The notes: generated from the sequence alone by a model not told the origin. Numbered from the stretch's first letter, positions 35,123 through 45,186 are shown. The stretch is 64,000 bases of DNA from Hymenobacter fodinae (GCF_004745825.1 NZ_SRLA01000001.1:744001-808000), one strand, 5' to 3'. Program-made: numbers and translations.

Positions 35123-36514
35123 TTATTTGCGACCCAACCAGTTTTCAGGGTTCAGATTGGAGCTATTGTGCCAAACCTGAAACTGCACTTCAGAAGTACC
35201 CTCAGGGTCTGTGTACACTGTGCCGATAGGCTGGCGTGCTTTCACTTGCTGGCCCTCCGTTACGCTCACGTTGCGCAGCTTTGCATATACCGTGAAATAG
35301 TCGCCGTGCTGCACCATTACAATGTTGTTCATACCGGGCACGCTGGCAATGGTTAGCACTTTGCCGTCAAAAACGGCGCGTACTTGCTCACCGGCGCTGG
35401 TCTGAATATCTACGCCACGGTTTTCTACTACTACATTGTGCAGTACTGGGTGGTTATGACGCCCAAACCGCTGGGAGATAAAACCCCGCCCAACGGGCCA
35501 GGGCAACTGCCCCCGGTTTTCAGTGAAGGAGGAAGCCAGGCTAGCAGTTTCCGGCGTGAGCGTAACGCGGTCTACTCGTTCCACTGCTGCATTTTCGGCG
35601 GCTTCGGCAGCGGCGGTGCTGGCGCGGGAAGGCGCGTCGCCGGGGCGCGGCGCGGTGGCCGGGTTGTTTGCACGGGCAGCCGCAGCTTTGGCAGCCGCCG
35701 CTCGTCGGGCGGCTAAACGCGCGGCTCGAGCAATTTCTTCTTTTACTTTCAGCGCAATCAGGTTATCAAGCCGGCTAACGGCCTGCTGGCGGGCCGCTAA
35801 CTCTTGTCGCAAACTTTCTTCCTGCTGACTCAGCTTGGTCACCACTTGGTCCTGCTGCGTTTTCAGCGTCAGGAGGTTTTTCTTTTCAGAAAGCTGCGTG
35901 TTCAGCAGTGTGCCTTTTTCCTGTTTCTTTTCCTGTAGGCCAGTTAACTGAGCACTCAGTCGCTGCTGAGTGTTGCTGATTTGAGCAGCCTGAGCCTGGC
36001 GCACCTCGGCGTATTGCCGGATATAGCGCAGGCGCAGCATGAATTGGTTGAACGACTCAGAGGCAAACAGGAACATCACCCGGTTGTAACTATTGGCTGT
36101 TTTAGAGCCAATGTAAATCAGGCGCGCATACTCTGCTTTCAGCTGCTCTAGGTTCTGCTGGGTGTGTTGAACCTGCGTTTGCGTTTGCTGAACATCGTTT
36201 TCAATGTAAGTCAGCTCGTTGCTGATATTACGAATAACGCCCTGCTGAACCGTCAGCTTTTCCTTGAGTGCATTTAACTGGCCTACCGAGGCTTGCTTCT
36301 GCCGCTGCGTTTGCTCCAGAATTTTGCTGGCCTCCTGAATGCGGCGGAGAGTAGCGCGACGCTCCCGCTCTAGTTGAGCTTTAGATTTTCCACCACTAGA
36401 AGAGGTACGAGGCTTAGACCTAGGCCTTTGTTGCGCCAGCAAGGAAGTGCTTGCCTGCACCGAAACTAGCAGCGCTACTGGCAGCAGCAGCCAGAGCTTA
36501 CTTCTTACGCGCAT
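35123..36514 (-). CDS. EnvC-like murein hydrolase activator (degenerate M23/LytM)
   Basis: A 463-residue exported protein from ATG 36514, with signal peptide and a long coiled-coil region (residues ~45-260, Gln/Leu-rich heptads), then an Ala-rich linker and a C-terminal LytM domain. The LytM zinc site is degenerate: the HxxxD-type His is Asn (NRGVDI) and the last His of the HxH pair is Lys (TVYAKL). It therefore probably cannot cleave peptidoglycan, as for E. coli EnvC, which activates amidases. Role by analogy: activation of amidases at septation. Its start overlaps the DUF4292 gene end by 17 bases. Confidence 0.9.
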   Translation of the reverse strand: MRVRSKLWLLLPVALLVSVQASTSLLAQQRPRSKPRTSSSGGKSKAQLERERRATLRRIQEASKILEQTQRQKQASVGQLNALKEKLTVQQGVIRNISNELTYIENDVQQTQTQVQHTQQNLEQLKAEYARLIYIGSKTANSYNRVMFLFASESFNQFMLRLRYIRQYAEVRQAQAAQISNTQQRLSAQLTGLQEKKQEKGTLLNTQLSEKKNLLTLKTQQDQVVTKLSQQEESLRQELAARQQAVSRLDNLIALKVKEEIARAARLAARRAAAAKAAAARANNPATAPRPGDAPSRASTAAAEAAENAAVERVDRVTLTPETASLASSFTENRGQLPWPVGRGFISQRFGRHNHPVLHNVVVENRGVDIQTSAGEQVRAVFDGKVLTIASVPGMNNIVMVQHGDYFTVYAKLRNVSVTEGQQVKARQPIGTVYTDPEGTSEVQFQVWHNSSNLNPENWLGRK

Positions 36515-37268
36515 AGCCTTTCGGAACCGAGAAGGGGAATGAAAGCCGTTCTTTGTCCAGATCCACGTTGCGGTACGAAACCGTAACGTTGGCTGGGGCA
36601 CCTTTGGATTGCTGTACTTTTAAGGCAGTGGCGTGGGCAAATGGTTGGTTTTGCGGCGCCAATGGCTGAAAATCGGAGTAGTCTACCTGCAGGCTGTTCT
36701 GGGTCTGCTGGTCTTGCACGGTCAGTTGCTGCACCCGCCCTTTACTCAAATCAATGAGCTGTTGCACTAGCAGCCCAGTTTGTTCGTAGCGCACACGCTG
36801 GGTGTCGCCTTCAGTACTGACGGTAGGTGTTACTTCATTTGGTGGGGTGGCCGGAAGATAGTCGCCCAGCAGTACGGCCTGCACGCGCTCAAATGTGATA
36901 GGAACGTTCAGGATGCGGCTCAGGTAGGCATAGTCACCAGAGTAATATTCACGCTGGAGCGGAAAGAGCACCTTCACGGAGTCGCGGGTGATGTAGGCCC
37001 GGAAACCTTCAATGCCCAACGAGGCGGATAACCAGATAACGCTGTCCTTGCGCATGCGCACGTTCAGGTTAGCCGTTTGCTGCACCCCTGGGAAGTCAAT
37101 AGCTACTTTCCCTTTGGCCTTGAGGTAATGAAAGTCTACGTTGGTAGCCTTTACCATTTCCGGCGCCTTCGTTGAGACGGTTTTGGAAGCCGTAGGAGCC
37201 AGCTTGCGGTTACAGCTACCCAGTACCAGCACAGCGCTCAGCAAGGCCAGCGGAATACATTTACTCAT
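36498..37268 (-). CDS. DUF4292 lipoprotein
   Basis: A 256-residue protein from ATG 37268 with a lipoprotein signal peptide (lipobox LGSC at ~residues 17-20, followed by N-R-K). The mature protein resembles DUF4292, a Bacteroidota family of outer-membrane-associated lipoproteins with an LolA/LolB-like fold suggested (long strands such as GKVAIDFPGVQQTANLNVRMRKDSVIWLSAS). Function unproven. It overlaps the TPR gene end by 8 bases and the EnvC-like start by 17, so the three are one operon: TPR, DUF4292, EnvC-like. This grouping recurs in the phylum by my recollection. Confidence 0.88.
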   Translation of the reverse strand: MSKCIPLALLSAVLVLGSCNRKLAPTASKTVSTKAPEMVKATNVDFHYLKAKGKVAIDFPGVQQTANLNVRMRKDSVIWLSASLGIEGFRAYITRDSVKVLFPLQREYYSGDYAYLSRILNVPITFERVQAVLLGDYLPATPPNEVTPTVSTEGDTQRVRYEQTGLLVQQLIDLSKGRVQQLTVQDQQTQNSLQVDYSDFQPLAPQNQPFAHATALKVQQSKGAPANVTVSYRNVDLDKERLSFPFSVPKGYARKK

Positions 37269-39093
37269 AGAGTTTCTTGTCTTTAATCTTGCGGTCAATG
37301 AGTGACGAAGCACCGCCCATTTTCTGAGCCCGCTGCCACTCTGCCAGTGCCTTGTCCCGCTCGCCCAGCTGATACAGAACGTCGCCGTAGTGCTCAACAA
37401 CTGTGGCATCTTTAGTTGTTTTGAGGGCCAGCTCAAACTGTTGGCGGGCGCCAGTATAATCTTTTAGCCGGTAAAGGACCCACCCGTAGGTATCGAGGTA
37501 GGTATCATTATCGGGATGCTGCTTAACCAGCTTACCGGCCATTTCTTTGGCCTTGTCCAGTTTCTCGCCTCGCAAAGAAAGGTAGTAGCTGTAATTGTTC
37601 AGCGCTTGCGCATTGTTGGCATCAAAGACCAGGGCTGCTTCATAGGCGGCGTCTGACTTGGCATAGTCTTTCAGTTCGTGGTATGCGTCGCCAAGTTGGG
37701 TATCAAACTGGGCTAGGAGTTCGGGGTTATCAGTAGCCAGTTTCCGGCCATACTCCAGCGATTTTACTCCTTTGGCCGTCTGCTTTTTAAGCATGTAGGC
37801 CACTCCGTTGTAAAACCACAGCGAAGCTTGGTTGGGGAAGAGCTCCAGGGCTTGGTCGGTGTGAAGCAGTAGAGAGTCTACTTCGTTGAGCTCGGCGTCG
37901 ATGAGCACTACCTGCTGCCAAATCTGAAACTTAGAGTTATCTAGCTTAACAGCTTTAAGGTAATTAGCGCGGGCCTCGGGCTTATGATCAGTAATGGTTT
38001 GAATGTCGCCCGCAATGGAGAAAGCCTTCGCCTCCTTGGGGTGGGTGCGGGTCGTTATTTCAGCCAGATCTAGGGCCGATTGGTTTAGGGTTGGGTTAGG
38101 AAGCTGTTTGATGTAGTCAATCAGAATCCTAACCTTGGTGTCAATGTCGAGACTAGGGCTCTCGAATGCGAGCTTGATCTGCTTCTGCGACTCCTGAGAA
38201 TTGTTTTGCTGCCGGTAAACATCGGCCAGAATCATGCGGGCTTGCGCACTAGAGGGGTCCTGCTGCAAGGCCTGTTGCGCCACCCGGATAGCATCGGGCA
38301 GGCGGTTGTTGGCCGCATACATTTGAGCCTGCGCCAGCACATAGCGGATTTCATCGGGGTTGGCGGCAATTAGAGCTTCTCCTTCCTGTAGCGCCTTATC
38401 CAGATTATTCTGCTTGAGGTAAATCTGTTGTTTCTTGAAGGACACCTCGTCGAGAGGGCCAAACTTCTTTTCTGCCTGCTCAAAGGTGCTCAGAGCTTCC
38501 GTGAGTTTGCCCTGCGCCATATATAGGTCGGCTAGGTTAAACAAATAGTAACCCGAGTCTGGTACGTCCTTAATGAGCGTGGTGTACACCTTAGCGGCTT
38601 GGTCGTACTGCTTCTGGGAGCTGTAGATTTGGGCCAGCAACAGGTAATAATAGGCGTTTTTAGGGTCGAGCTTTACGGCTGTCTGCGCAAAATTAGTGGC
38701 GTCGCTCAGGTTGCCACTCAGCAGGTTGGTTTCCGCAATTTTGTAATTGATGGCCGCATTAGCCGGGTTGAGGGCGTAGGCCTTTAGCAGACGCTCTAGG
38801 GCTTTATTGTAGTCCTCGAGCATCAAGTAGCGAAGCCCATCCACGAAAAAGGCCTCACTTAATTCGCGGTCCTTCTCGGAGAGAGGCCGTTTTTGCAGTT
38901 GTACCGACTCTATGTCGGCACGCTGAGCCAACGCTTTGCGCTCCTTACGGCTCAACTTCTTGGGTTTCGCGGCTTTTGCTGGTTTGCTGGTGCTGGGAGC
39001 AGCGCCAGGGTCTGCCGGGTTTTGCTGGGCATGGCCCGGCGTAGCCACCGACAGGCCTAGCAACAAGAGAAATACGACACCTATACGACTCAT
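37261..39093 (-). CDS. TPR-repeat protein, exported
   Basis: A 610-residue protein from ATG 39093 with a signal peptide (cut near GHAQ) and a short basic region, then many tetratricopeptide repeats from residue ~80 to the end (for example AINYKIAETNLLSGNLSDATNFA and AYYYLLLAQIYSSQKQYDQAAKVY). TPR arrays bind other proteins; this one is predicted periplasmic or outer-membrane-associated and may scaffold the lipoprotein/EnvC-like system encoded behind it. I see no enzymatic domain. Confidence 0.9.
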   Translation of the reverse strand: MSRIGVVFLLLLGLSVATPGHAQQNPADPGAAPSTSKPAKAAKPKKLSRKERKALAQRADIESVQLQKRPLSEKDRELSEAFFVDGLRYLMLEDYNKALERLLKAYALNPANAAINYKIAETNLLSGNLSDATNFAQTAVKLDPKNAYYYLLLAQIYSSQKQYDQAAKVYTTLIKDVPDSGYYLFNLADLYMAQGKLTEALSTFEQAEKKFGPLDEVSFKKQQIYLKQNNLDKALQEGEALIAANPDEIRYVLAQAQMYAANNRLPDAIRVAQQALQQDPSSAQARMILADVYRQQNNSQESQKQIKLAFESPSLDIDTKVRILIDYIKQLPNPTLNQSALDLAEITTRTHPKEAKAFSIAGDIQTITDHKPEARANYLKAVKLDNSKFQIWQQVVLIDAELNEVDSLLLHTDQALELFPNQASLWFYNGVAYMLKKQTAKGVKSLEYGRKLATDNPELLAQFDTQLGDAYHELKDYAKSDAAYEAALVFDANNAQALNNYSYYLSLRGEKLDKAKEMAGKLVKQHPDNDTYLDTYGWVLYRLKDYTGARQQFELALKTTKDATVVEHYGDVLYQLGERDKALAEWQRAQKMGGASSLIDRKIKDKKLYE

Positions 39094-39208
39094 GAACGGA
39101 GTAGCGCGGGCCCGGAGGCCGCGGTTAGGGAAAGCAAGATACACCCTAGCACAAGATAGCCGAGCCACACGAGCCCGCACCACTGCAACGTCAGGAGGCG
39201 CTAAAAAA

Positions 39209-40219
39209 TCACACGCGCAATGTGTTATAATCTCCCAGGCTCAAATCGTTGGGAGTGCTGGTTACGGTAGCGAAGTTGCCAATCATAGAATTGGTAACGT
39301 TGGCGTGAAGCACGGAAGCCGATTGCTGCACAATGCTATTGGACACTACCGAGCCCCGAATGTTGCTCTGATTACCCAGCGACACGTGCGGGCCCACTAC
39401 TGAGTCCGTAATGACTACGCCCTCACCCACGTAAACCGGTGGAATGAGTACGGAGTTTGTCACTTTAGCGGATTCGGCTACCAAGTTTTCGCCGCGCTCC
39501 TGCAGATACTCCAGGTACCGCTGGTTGGTGAATACGGTAGCATCTTTGTTGCCGCAGTCCAGCCATTCCGTAACGCGACCGGGTACGAACTTAGTACCCT
39601 TGTTCTTCATGTTTTCCAGGGCGTTGGTGAGCTGATACTCGCCTTTGTCGAGGATGTTGTTGTCGAGCAGGTACTGGAGTTCTTGGCGCAGGTACTCGCC
39701 ATCCTGGAAGTAGTAAATGCCGATGATGGCCAAGTCCGAAACAAACTCCTGAGGCTTTTCCACGAAGTCGGTAATCTGGCCTTCCTCGTTGAGCTTTACT
39801 ACACCAAAGGGCTTGGGGTCATCAACGCGCTGCACCCAGATAGTGCCGGGTACGGAAGTGTCGAGAGTAAAATCGGCTTTGAACAGGGTGTCGGCAAAAG
39901 CTACCACCACCGGGCCACTCAGGGCCGACTGAGCGCAGAGGATAGCGTGGGCCGTGCCCAGGGGCTCATCTTGGTAATGAATCGTGCCTTTAGCGCCTAC
40001 CGACTCGGCAATTTTAACGAGGCTTTTCTCTACCTCGGCGCCAAAGCGCCCGATGATAAAGGCTACTTCCTCCACTTGCTCCCCGCAAACTTTGGCAATA
40101 TCTTCTACCAACCGCTGTACAATGGGCTTGCCGGCAATCGGAATAAGCGGCTTCGGAACGGTAAGAGTGTGTGGGCGCATACGCTTGCCCATACCTGCCA
40201 TCGGGACGATGATTTTCAT
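39209..40219 (-). CDS. Sugar-phosphate nucleotidyltransferase
   Basis: A 336-residue protein from ATG 40219. The N-terminal Rossmann-like domain has the nucleotidyltransferase signature (MKIIVPMAGMGKRMRP, with HTLTVPKPLIPIAGKP following). Conserved acidic metal ligand in VVAFADTLF and substrate loop in EWLDCGNKDA. The C-terminal third is a left-handed beta helix (VYVGEGVVITDSVVGPHVSLG), as in RmlA2/GlmU-like enzymes. It makes an NDP-sugar, probably for surface polysaccharide; the sugar cannot be told. It follows dut by 118 bases. Confidence 0.9.
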   Translation of the reverse strand: MKIIVPMAGMGKRMRPHTLTVPKPLIPIAGKPIVQRLVEDIAKVCGEQVEEVAFIIGRFGAEVEKSLVKIAESVGAKGTIHYQDEPLGTAHAILCAQSALSGPVVVAFADTLFKADFTLDTSVPGTIWVQRVDDPKPFGVVKLNEEGQITDFVEKPQEFVSDLAIIGIYYFQDGEYLRQELQYLLDNNILDKGEYQLTNALENMKNKGTKFVPGRVTEWLDCGNKDATVFTNQRYLEYLQERGENLVAESAKVTNSVLIPPVYVGEGVVITDSVVGPHVSLGNQSNIRGSVVSNSIVQQSASVLHANVTNSMIGNFATVTSTPNDLSLGDYNTLRV

Positions 40220-40337
40220 AGGGAGTAGGTGAATTTGGGGATGAGTAATCTGGTAGTACGAAAGGAATGACAGCCTGTTGGCCGCCGGAAATATTAGCAG
40301 AAAGATAGGCCTAGCAAGGCCCAGATATCCGGTTGAG

Positions 40338-40772
40338 TTAATGCACGCCGGTGCTGCCGTAACCACCCGCACCCCGGACAGTTTCGCTGAGCGTTTCTAC
40401 AGGCTGCCACCGTACGGTTTCGTGGCGGGCTACCACTAATTGGGCAATCCGCTCGCCATCTTGCACCACAAATTCCTGGTCGGAGAGGTTAACGAGCAAT
40501 ACCTTCAGCTCACCCCGATAATCGGCATCGATGGTGCCAGGGCTATTCACGAGCCCAATACCATGCTTGTAGGCCAGTCCGCTACGGGGGCGCACCTGCA
40601 TCTCATATCCCACTGGAATTTCCAGAAATAAACCCGTCGGGATGAGGGCGCGTTGCAGGGGCTTCAACGTAATCGGGTCTGAGAGGTTGGCCCGCACATC
40701 CATCCCGGCGGCATGAGCCGTTTGATACTCCGGTAATGGATGGTGGGAGGTGTTAATTATCGGGATTTGCAT
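40338..40772 (-). CDS. dut: dUTP diphosphatase
   Basis: A 144-residue trimeric dUTPase of standard size. It hydrolyses dUTP to dUMP, keeping uracil out of DNA and providing dUMP for dTMP. Motifs: [40 protein letters not shown] and C-terminal [10 protein letters not shown]. The start is ATG 40772, ~28 bases after a TATCTTTG promoter box. Longer upstream frames overlap that box and are rejected. Confidence 0.97.
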   Translation of the reverse strand: MQIPIINTSHHPLPEYQTAHAAGMDVRANLSDPITLKPLQRALIPTGLFLEIPVGYEMQVRPRSGLAYKHGIGLVNSPGTIDADYRGELKVLLVNLSDQEFVVQDGERIAQLVVARHETVRWQPVETLSETVRGAGGYGSTGVH

Positions 40773-40799
40773 AAGGCATTGGCTGGCAACGGCAGGGCG

Positions 40800-40807
40800 C
40801 AAAGATA
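40800..40807 (-). promoter_or_regulatory. TAnnTTTG promoter box of dut
   Basis: TATCTTTG on the minus strand, 27 bases before the dut ATG. Sits in the 127-base gap after the flippase gene, so dut probably has its own promoter. Confidence 0.6.
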
Positions 40808-40899
40808 GGCCTAGGGCGTAGCCTAGGGGGCGCACGTGGTAAAAATGTAGGAGTTTTTTTAAAATTTCCGGGTAAATACCCGCCGGAATTACGTGGCGG

Positions 40900-42402
40900 C
40901 TACGCTGTACGCAAGCGATGAGGACGTTCAACCAGCAGCAGCAGCCCCATAAAGCCCAGCGTGAGCAGTACATGGAAGGCGTGCCGGGTCCAGTATTCCG
41001 TTATTGGCACGTACCAAGCCACTGCTACCACGCCCGCTGCTAAGCCTATCCAGGTAAGTAGGCGCACTACGGGGTAAGGCACGGGGAAATGCTGGTTGCC
41101 CAGCCACCAACAAACCACCGCCATCATGAAATAGCAGGCCAGCGTAGCCAGCGCCGAGCCCAAGTAGCCCAGGATCGGAATCAGCAGAAAGTTGAGCGCA
41201 ATAGTAAGCACTGCGCCTCCGAAGCCAATGTAGGTGCCGTAGTAGGTCTTGTCAGTCAGCTTAAACCACACTGAGAGGTTCCAGTAGACGCCCAAGAACA
41301 AGTTAGCCAGCAGCAGTATTGGCACCACTACTAAACCCTCCAGATACTCGGCGCGGTGTAGAAACAAACGCCCAAAGTCCTCCACATTTACGCTTACTAC
41401 CACAAAAATGACGGCGCAGCTCAGCGTAAACCATTTGAGCACCATGGCAAATATCCGGGGCGAATTTTTCTCGGTGCTCTGAGCGAAGAAGAAGGGCTCG
41501 GCGGCGTATTTAAAGGCTTGCGTTACGAGCTGCATAAAGATGCTGAGCTTGTAGCAGGCCCCGTAAATCCCGACGGCCGTGAGGCTGCTTTGGCCCGGGT
41601 AAAAGTTATCGGGGAGCCATTTGGGCAGCAGAATACGGTCGAGGGTTTCGTTGACCATGCCGGCTAAGCCCATCAGCATAATGGGGTAGGCATACTTCAA
41701 CAGGGGCCGTAGCGGAGCCAGCGAAATCCGGAAGCGGAAGTCGGTAAGCTCTCGGCCCAGCATAACCAACGTCAGGAAACTGGCCACTAGGTTAGAAAGA
41801 AACACATAACCCACGCCCATACTCGGGTTATACACGCGCTCTACCAGGGGCTGTAGGCCAGTCAGGTATTCGCCCGACAGCACGTCGGGACAGAACACAA
41901 TGAAAAACAGGTTCAGCGCCACCGAAATCAGGATATTGGTCAGGCGAATACCGGCAAACTTGCGGGCTTTATTTTCCAGGCGTAGTCGCGCAAACGGAAT
42001 GGCCGCCAGGGCGTCGAGGCCCAGAATTAAGGCTATCCAGTGAGCGTACCGCTCACTGCTGGGGGGCAACTCTAGCAGCCGGAGTAGTACAGGGGCCTGC
42101 CACATGAGCAAGGCCGTGAGCAGCACTGTTGAAACCAGCAGCAGACTCATGACTTGGTCGTAGAGCTGGCGGCGGTCGGTGCCGGGACGGTTGGCGAAGC
42201 GGAAGTAGGTGGTTTCCATGCCGTAGGTAAACACCACGTTCAGGAAAGAAACGTACGCGTACAGGCCCGTCACGATACCGTATTGGGCAGCTGCAAACCG
42301 CGCAGTATACACCGGAACCAGCAGGTAGGAGAGTACCCGCCCCACAATGCTACTGATGCCATACACGGCCGTTTGAGAGGCCAGGCGCTTGGCAATACTC
42401 AT
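40900..42402 (-). CDS. Polysaccharide flippase (Wzx-like)
   Basis: A 500-residue membrane protein from ATG 42402 ([18 protein letters not shown]), with about 12-14 hydrophobic segments. The N-terminal [47 protein letters not shown] is characteristic of polysaccharide biosynthesis (RfbX/Wzx) flippases. It would translocate lipid-linked oligosaccharide across the inner membrane. Upstream gene of the dut/nucleotidyltransferase run. Distinct from the flippase at 11670; the two are only distantly similar. Confidence 0.88.
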   Translation of the reverse strand: MSIAKRLASQTAVYGISSIVGRVLSYLLVPVYTARFAAAQYGIVTGLYAYVSFLNVVFTYGMETTYFRFANRPGTDRRQLYDQVMSLLLVSTVLLTALLMWQAPVLLRLLELPPSSERYAHWIALILGLDALAAIPFARLRLENKARKFAGIRLTNILISVALNLFFIVFCPDVLSGEYLTGLQPLVERVYNPSMGVGYVFLSNLVASFLTLVMLGRELTDFRFRISLAPLRPLLKYAYPIMLMGLAGMVNETLDRILLPKWLPDNFYPGQSSLTAVGIYGACYKLSIFMQLVTQAFKYAAEPFFFAQSTEKNSPRIFAMVLKWFTLSCAVIFVVVSVNVEDFGRLFLHRAEYLEGLVVVPILLLANLFLGVYWNLSVWFKLTDKTYYGTYIGFGGAVLTIALNFLLIPILGYLGSALATLACYFMMAVVCWWLGNQHFPVPYPVVRLLTWIGLAAGVVAVAWYVPITEYWTRHAFHVLLTLGFMGLLLLVERPHRLRTA

Positions 42403-42538
42403 GCTGAGGGAAGTAAGAGAATAGAAGAATGAATAAGCCAGCACAGCACTGGCCTAGCAAGCCAAGGACCTGACACACCCGCCGTAGTAGGGGCATCAGG
42501 TCCTGTTACAACTGGCGCGTGGTTAGTTGGCCACCACC

Positions 42539-43327
42539 TTAATTGCCAGTAAACTGTGCTGGGCGCTTTTCCAAGAAGGCGCTGCTGCCCTCCCGGAAGT
42601 CAGCGGTACCAAAGCTGCGGGCAAAGGCGTTGGCCTCAGTCTGGTAACCGTGCCGGTCTTTATCGTAATATGCATTTACGCACTCAATCACCATACCCAC
42701 GGCCAGGGGCGCTTTGGTAAGAATGCGGCTAAGCAACTGCTCGGTGAAGGCCAACAGCTCGGTCTGCGGCACCACGTGGTTTACTAGGCCTAGGCGCAGG
42801 GCTTCGTCGGCCTTTACCATGTCGGTGGTCAGCATTAGCTCCAGGGCCTTGCCTTTGCCGATGAGTTGAGTCAGACGCTGCGTGCCCCCGTAGCCCGGAA
42901 TCAGGCCTAAGTTTACTTCAGGCTGCCCGAAGCGGGCGTTTTCGGAGGCCACCCGAATGTGGCAGGCCATGGCCAACTCGCAGCCACCACCCAGCGCAAA
43001 CCCATTGACGGCGGCAATAACTGGCTTGGTGCTTTCCTCGATCAGGCAAAAGGTTTCCTGGCCACTTTCGGCTACGCGGCGGGCAGTAATTTCATCTTGG
43101 GCCGTAAGCTCCGCAATATCAGCTCCCGCCACAAATGACTTCTCCCCGCTACCCGTCAGAATAATTCCCCGCACGGCCTTGTCATCGAGGGCTCGTTGCA
43201 TGGCTTGGTGAATCTCCTGAATGGTGGCTACGCTGAGCGCATTCAGCTTAGCGGGGCGGTTGACGGTGAGCCGTAAAATGCCGGTAGTGGCATTCAGCTC
43301 ATACAGCAGGTTTTCGAATGAAGCCAT
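42539..43327 (-). CDS. Enoyl-CoA hydratase/isomerase family protein
   Basis: A 262-residue crotonase-fold protein from ATG 43327. The oxyanion-hole and catalytic region are visible: KSFVAGADIAELTAQDE, NGFALGGGCELAMACHIRVA, FGQPEVNLGLIPGYGGTQRL. The two Glu of hydratases map to GGCELAMA and QPEVNLG, so enoyl-CoA hydration is likely. Used in fatty-acid beta-oxidation or a related pathway. A promoter box lies ~32 bases upstream. Single-gene unit. Confidence 0.92.
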   Translation of the reverse strand: MASFENLLYELNATTGILRLTVNRPAKLNALSVATIQEIHQAMQRALDDKAVRGIILTGSGEKSFVAGADIAELTAQDEITARRVAESGQETFCLIEESTKPVIAAVNGFALGGGCELAMACHIRVASENARFGQPEVNLGLIPGYGGTQRLTQLIGKGKALELMLTTDMVKADEALRLGLVNHVVPQTELLAFTEQLLSRILTKAPLAVGMVIECVNAYYDKDRHGYQTEANAFARSFGTADFREGSSAFLEKRPAQFTGN

Positions 43328-43359
43328 AGTAAAACCAAAAGGGTGGATCAGAGATGGGG

Positions 43360-43367
43360 CAAAGATA
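43360..43367 (-). promoter_or_regulatory. TAnnTTTG promoter box of the enoyl-CoA hydratase gene
   Basis: TATCTTTG on the minus strand, 32 bases before the ATG at 43327. Confidence 0.6.
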
Positions 43368-43557
43368 GGGGCAAAGCCGCTCCTGCACATTCGGGAGCCA
43401 TGCCAAGCAAGCGTTGGCACAGCATACGGGGGCTAGGCCACATTCACGCAGGCTACAAACTCAGTACTAGATGAGAAACGGCAACACGCAACAATACAAT
43501 TGTAAACTTTATATATTTACATGGTTCGTTTTATGTCTTCACATGTAATGCACGCTT

Positions 43558-43980
43558 ATGGGCTTTGTGTCTGAGTTTAAAGAGTTCATCTCCAAAGGCA
43601 ACGTTCTGGACCTTGCCGTCGGTGTAATTATCGGAGGAGCATTTGGTAAAATAGTCGCTTCCCTGACCGACGACATCCTGATGCCCATCTTAGGACTGCT
43701 GACCGGAGGTCATGATTTTACCAACTGGTTTTTATCGTTGGATGGTCAGCACTTCGAAACCCTAGCCGAAGCCAAGAAAGCCAATGCTGCCACCATCAAC
43801 TATGGCTTGTTCCTCAATGCTGTTATTACCTTCCTGCTGATGGCTTTCGCCATTTTTTGGCTTGTGAAGCTAGCCAACCGCTTCAAGCGGCCGCAGGAAG
43901 TGGTGCCCGTAGAGCCAGTAGCCACAAAAGATCAAGTGTTGCTCACCGAAATACGCGACGCTCTACGGAATCGGTCTTAG
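43558..43980 (+). CDS. mscL: Large-conductance mechanosensitive channel
   Basis: A 140-residue MscL, which opens under membrane tension to release solutes in osmotic downshock. The N terminus ([33 protein letters not shown]) is the N-helix plus pore-lining TM1 with the Gly-rich gate. TM2 follows ([22 protein letters not shown]), and the C-terminal helix is charged. Normal length. It is a single gene followed by a strong terminator (44008-44048). Confidence 0.97.
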   Translation: MGFVSEFKEFISKGNVLDLAVGVIIGGAFGKIVASLTDDILMPILGLLTGGHDFTNWFLSLDGQHFETLAEAKKANAATINYGLFLNAVITFLLMAFAIFWLVKLANRFKRPQEVVPVEPVATKDQVLLTEIRDALRNRS

Positions 43981-43996
43981 CACCCGGCTTGTTTCG

Positions 43997-44004
43997 TACC
44001 TTTG
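43997..44004 (+). promoter_or_regulatory. TAnnTTTG box upstream of the DUF3078 gene
   Basis: TACCTTTG between the mscL stop and the mscL terminator. If used, the terminator hairpin (44008-44048) would lie in the leader of the DUF3078 gene. Confidence 0.45.
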
Positions 44005-44007
44005 CCC

Positions 44008-44050
44008 ACCGACCTTCCCTCTCCTGGAGAGAGGAGGTCGGTCTTTTTTT
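44008..44050 (+). terminator. Terminator after mscL / possible leader hairpin
   Basis: Stem ACCGACCT (44008-44015) with AGGTCGGT (44035-44042), an inner CCTCTC/GAGAGG stem, then CTTTTTTT. Ends 18 bases before ATG 44068. Confidence 0.88.
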
Positions 44051-44067
44051 GAATAAGAAGTTAGTAG

Positions 44068-45072
44068 ATGAGTTTCGCCTGGCAGATTTACCGGCGCTTT
44101 GCAGTCGTGTTGTTGCTCACAGTAGGTATAGTTCGGCAAGTTGGGGCGCAGGGCAACGTTCCGTATCGGGTGCCAGTACCGCTGCCCGCCTATAAAATTT
44201 CCGCTGAAGTAGATACCACCCGCGGGTGGCGCAAAGGTGGAGCGGGTACCCTCAATTTCAGTCAGGTAAGCATGAGCAACTGGGCTGCTGGTGGGCAAAG
44301 CTCTTTATCGTTGCTAGGCCTAGCCAACGCGTACGTGCACTACCGCGGCCCGCAGCATACCTTTGATATGTCTGGTGACTTGGTGTACGGGCTGCTTAAG
44401 CCCGGCAAAGCTCGCATGCGCAAGAACGATGACCGCCTGGAGCTGAATGCGCGGTACGGGCGCCAGTTCACAGAAAAGCTCTCCTACACGGCGCAGATGA
44501 ACCTGAAAACGCAGCTGACGCCTACTAAATCTTTAGAAAAGATTGACTCACTGCTTTCGCGCTTCTTCGCGCCGGCGTACGTGCTTGCTTCTTTAGGTAT
44601 CGAATACAAGCCATCCGACGATTTCTCACTGTTCTTGTCGCCGGCTACGGGCAAGTTCACGATTGTGGCCGACCGCACGTTAGCCGATGCGGGAGCCTTT
44701 GGGGTACAAGGAGCGCGGCTCGATACGGCCGGGGTGCGCGTGCGAGGTACCGGCGAGCGTTTCCGGGAAGAGCTAGGGGCCTACCTCAACGTGCGCTACC
44801 GCCGCGGCCTAGGCCAGAACATAGTGTATCAAACGCGCCTAGAGCTGTTCAGCAACTACTTTCACAATCCGCAGAACATTGATGTGAACTGGGAAAACGC
44901 CATCAACTTCAAGGTGAACAAGCTTATCAGTGCCAACATCACCACCAATTTGGTGTACGACGATGACATCTTGGTACCTATTGACCGCAATGAGGACGGC
45001 ATTCCGGATGACCGAGGGCGGCGGATTCAATTTAAAGAGGCTCTGGGGATTGGGCTGATGTATAAGTTCTAG
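44068..45072 (+). CDS. DUF3078 outer-membrane protein
   Basis: A 334-residue protein with a signal peptide (cut near GAQ, residue ~28). The sequence has the DUF3078 pattern: RGWRKGGAGTLNFSQVSMSNWAAGG near the start and many amphipathic strands, ending in the aromatic C-terminal strand GIGLMYKF, as expected for an outer-membrane beta-barrel. Function unknown. ATG 44068 lies just after the mscL terminator hairpin. Confidence 0.9.
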   Translation: MSFAWQIYRRFAVVLLLTVGIVRQVGAQGNVPYRVPVPLPAYKISAEVDTTRGWRKGGAGTLNFSQVSMSNWAAGGQSSLSLLGLANAYVHYRGPQHTFDMSGDLVYGLLKPGKARMRKNDDRLELNARYGRQFTEKLSYTAQMNLKTQLTPTKSLEKIDSLLSRFFAPAYVLASLGIEYKPSDDFSLFLSPATGKFTIVADRTLADAGAFGVQGARLDTAGVRVRGTGERFREELGAYLNVRYRRGLGQNIVYQTRLELFSNYFHNPQNIDVNWENAINFKVNKLISANITTNLVYDDDILVPIDRNEDGIPDDRGRRIQFKEALGIGLMYKF

Positions 45073-45186
45073 AAATATTTGAACTAACTTAGAGACAAGC
45101 CCGTTGCGGCGCTACAACCAGTTGGCCGAGTTCTTGTTTGCGCCGTACTAGGTACCTGTTTTCGGGTTGTTTCATCTTTGTTTTGC

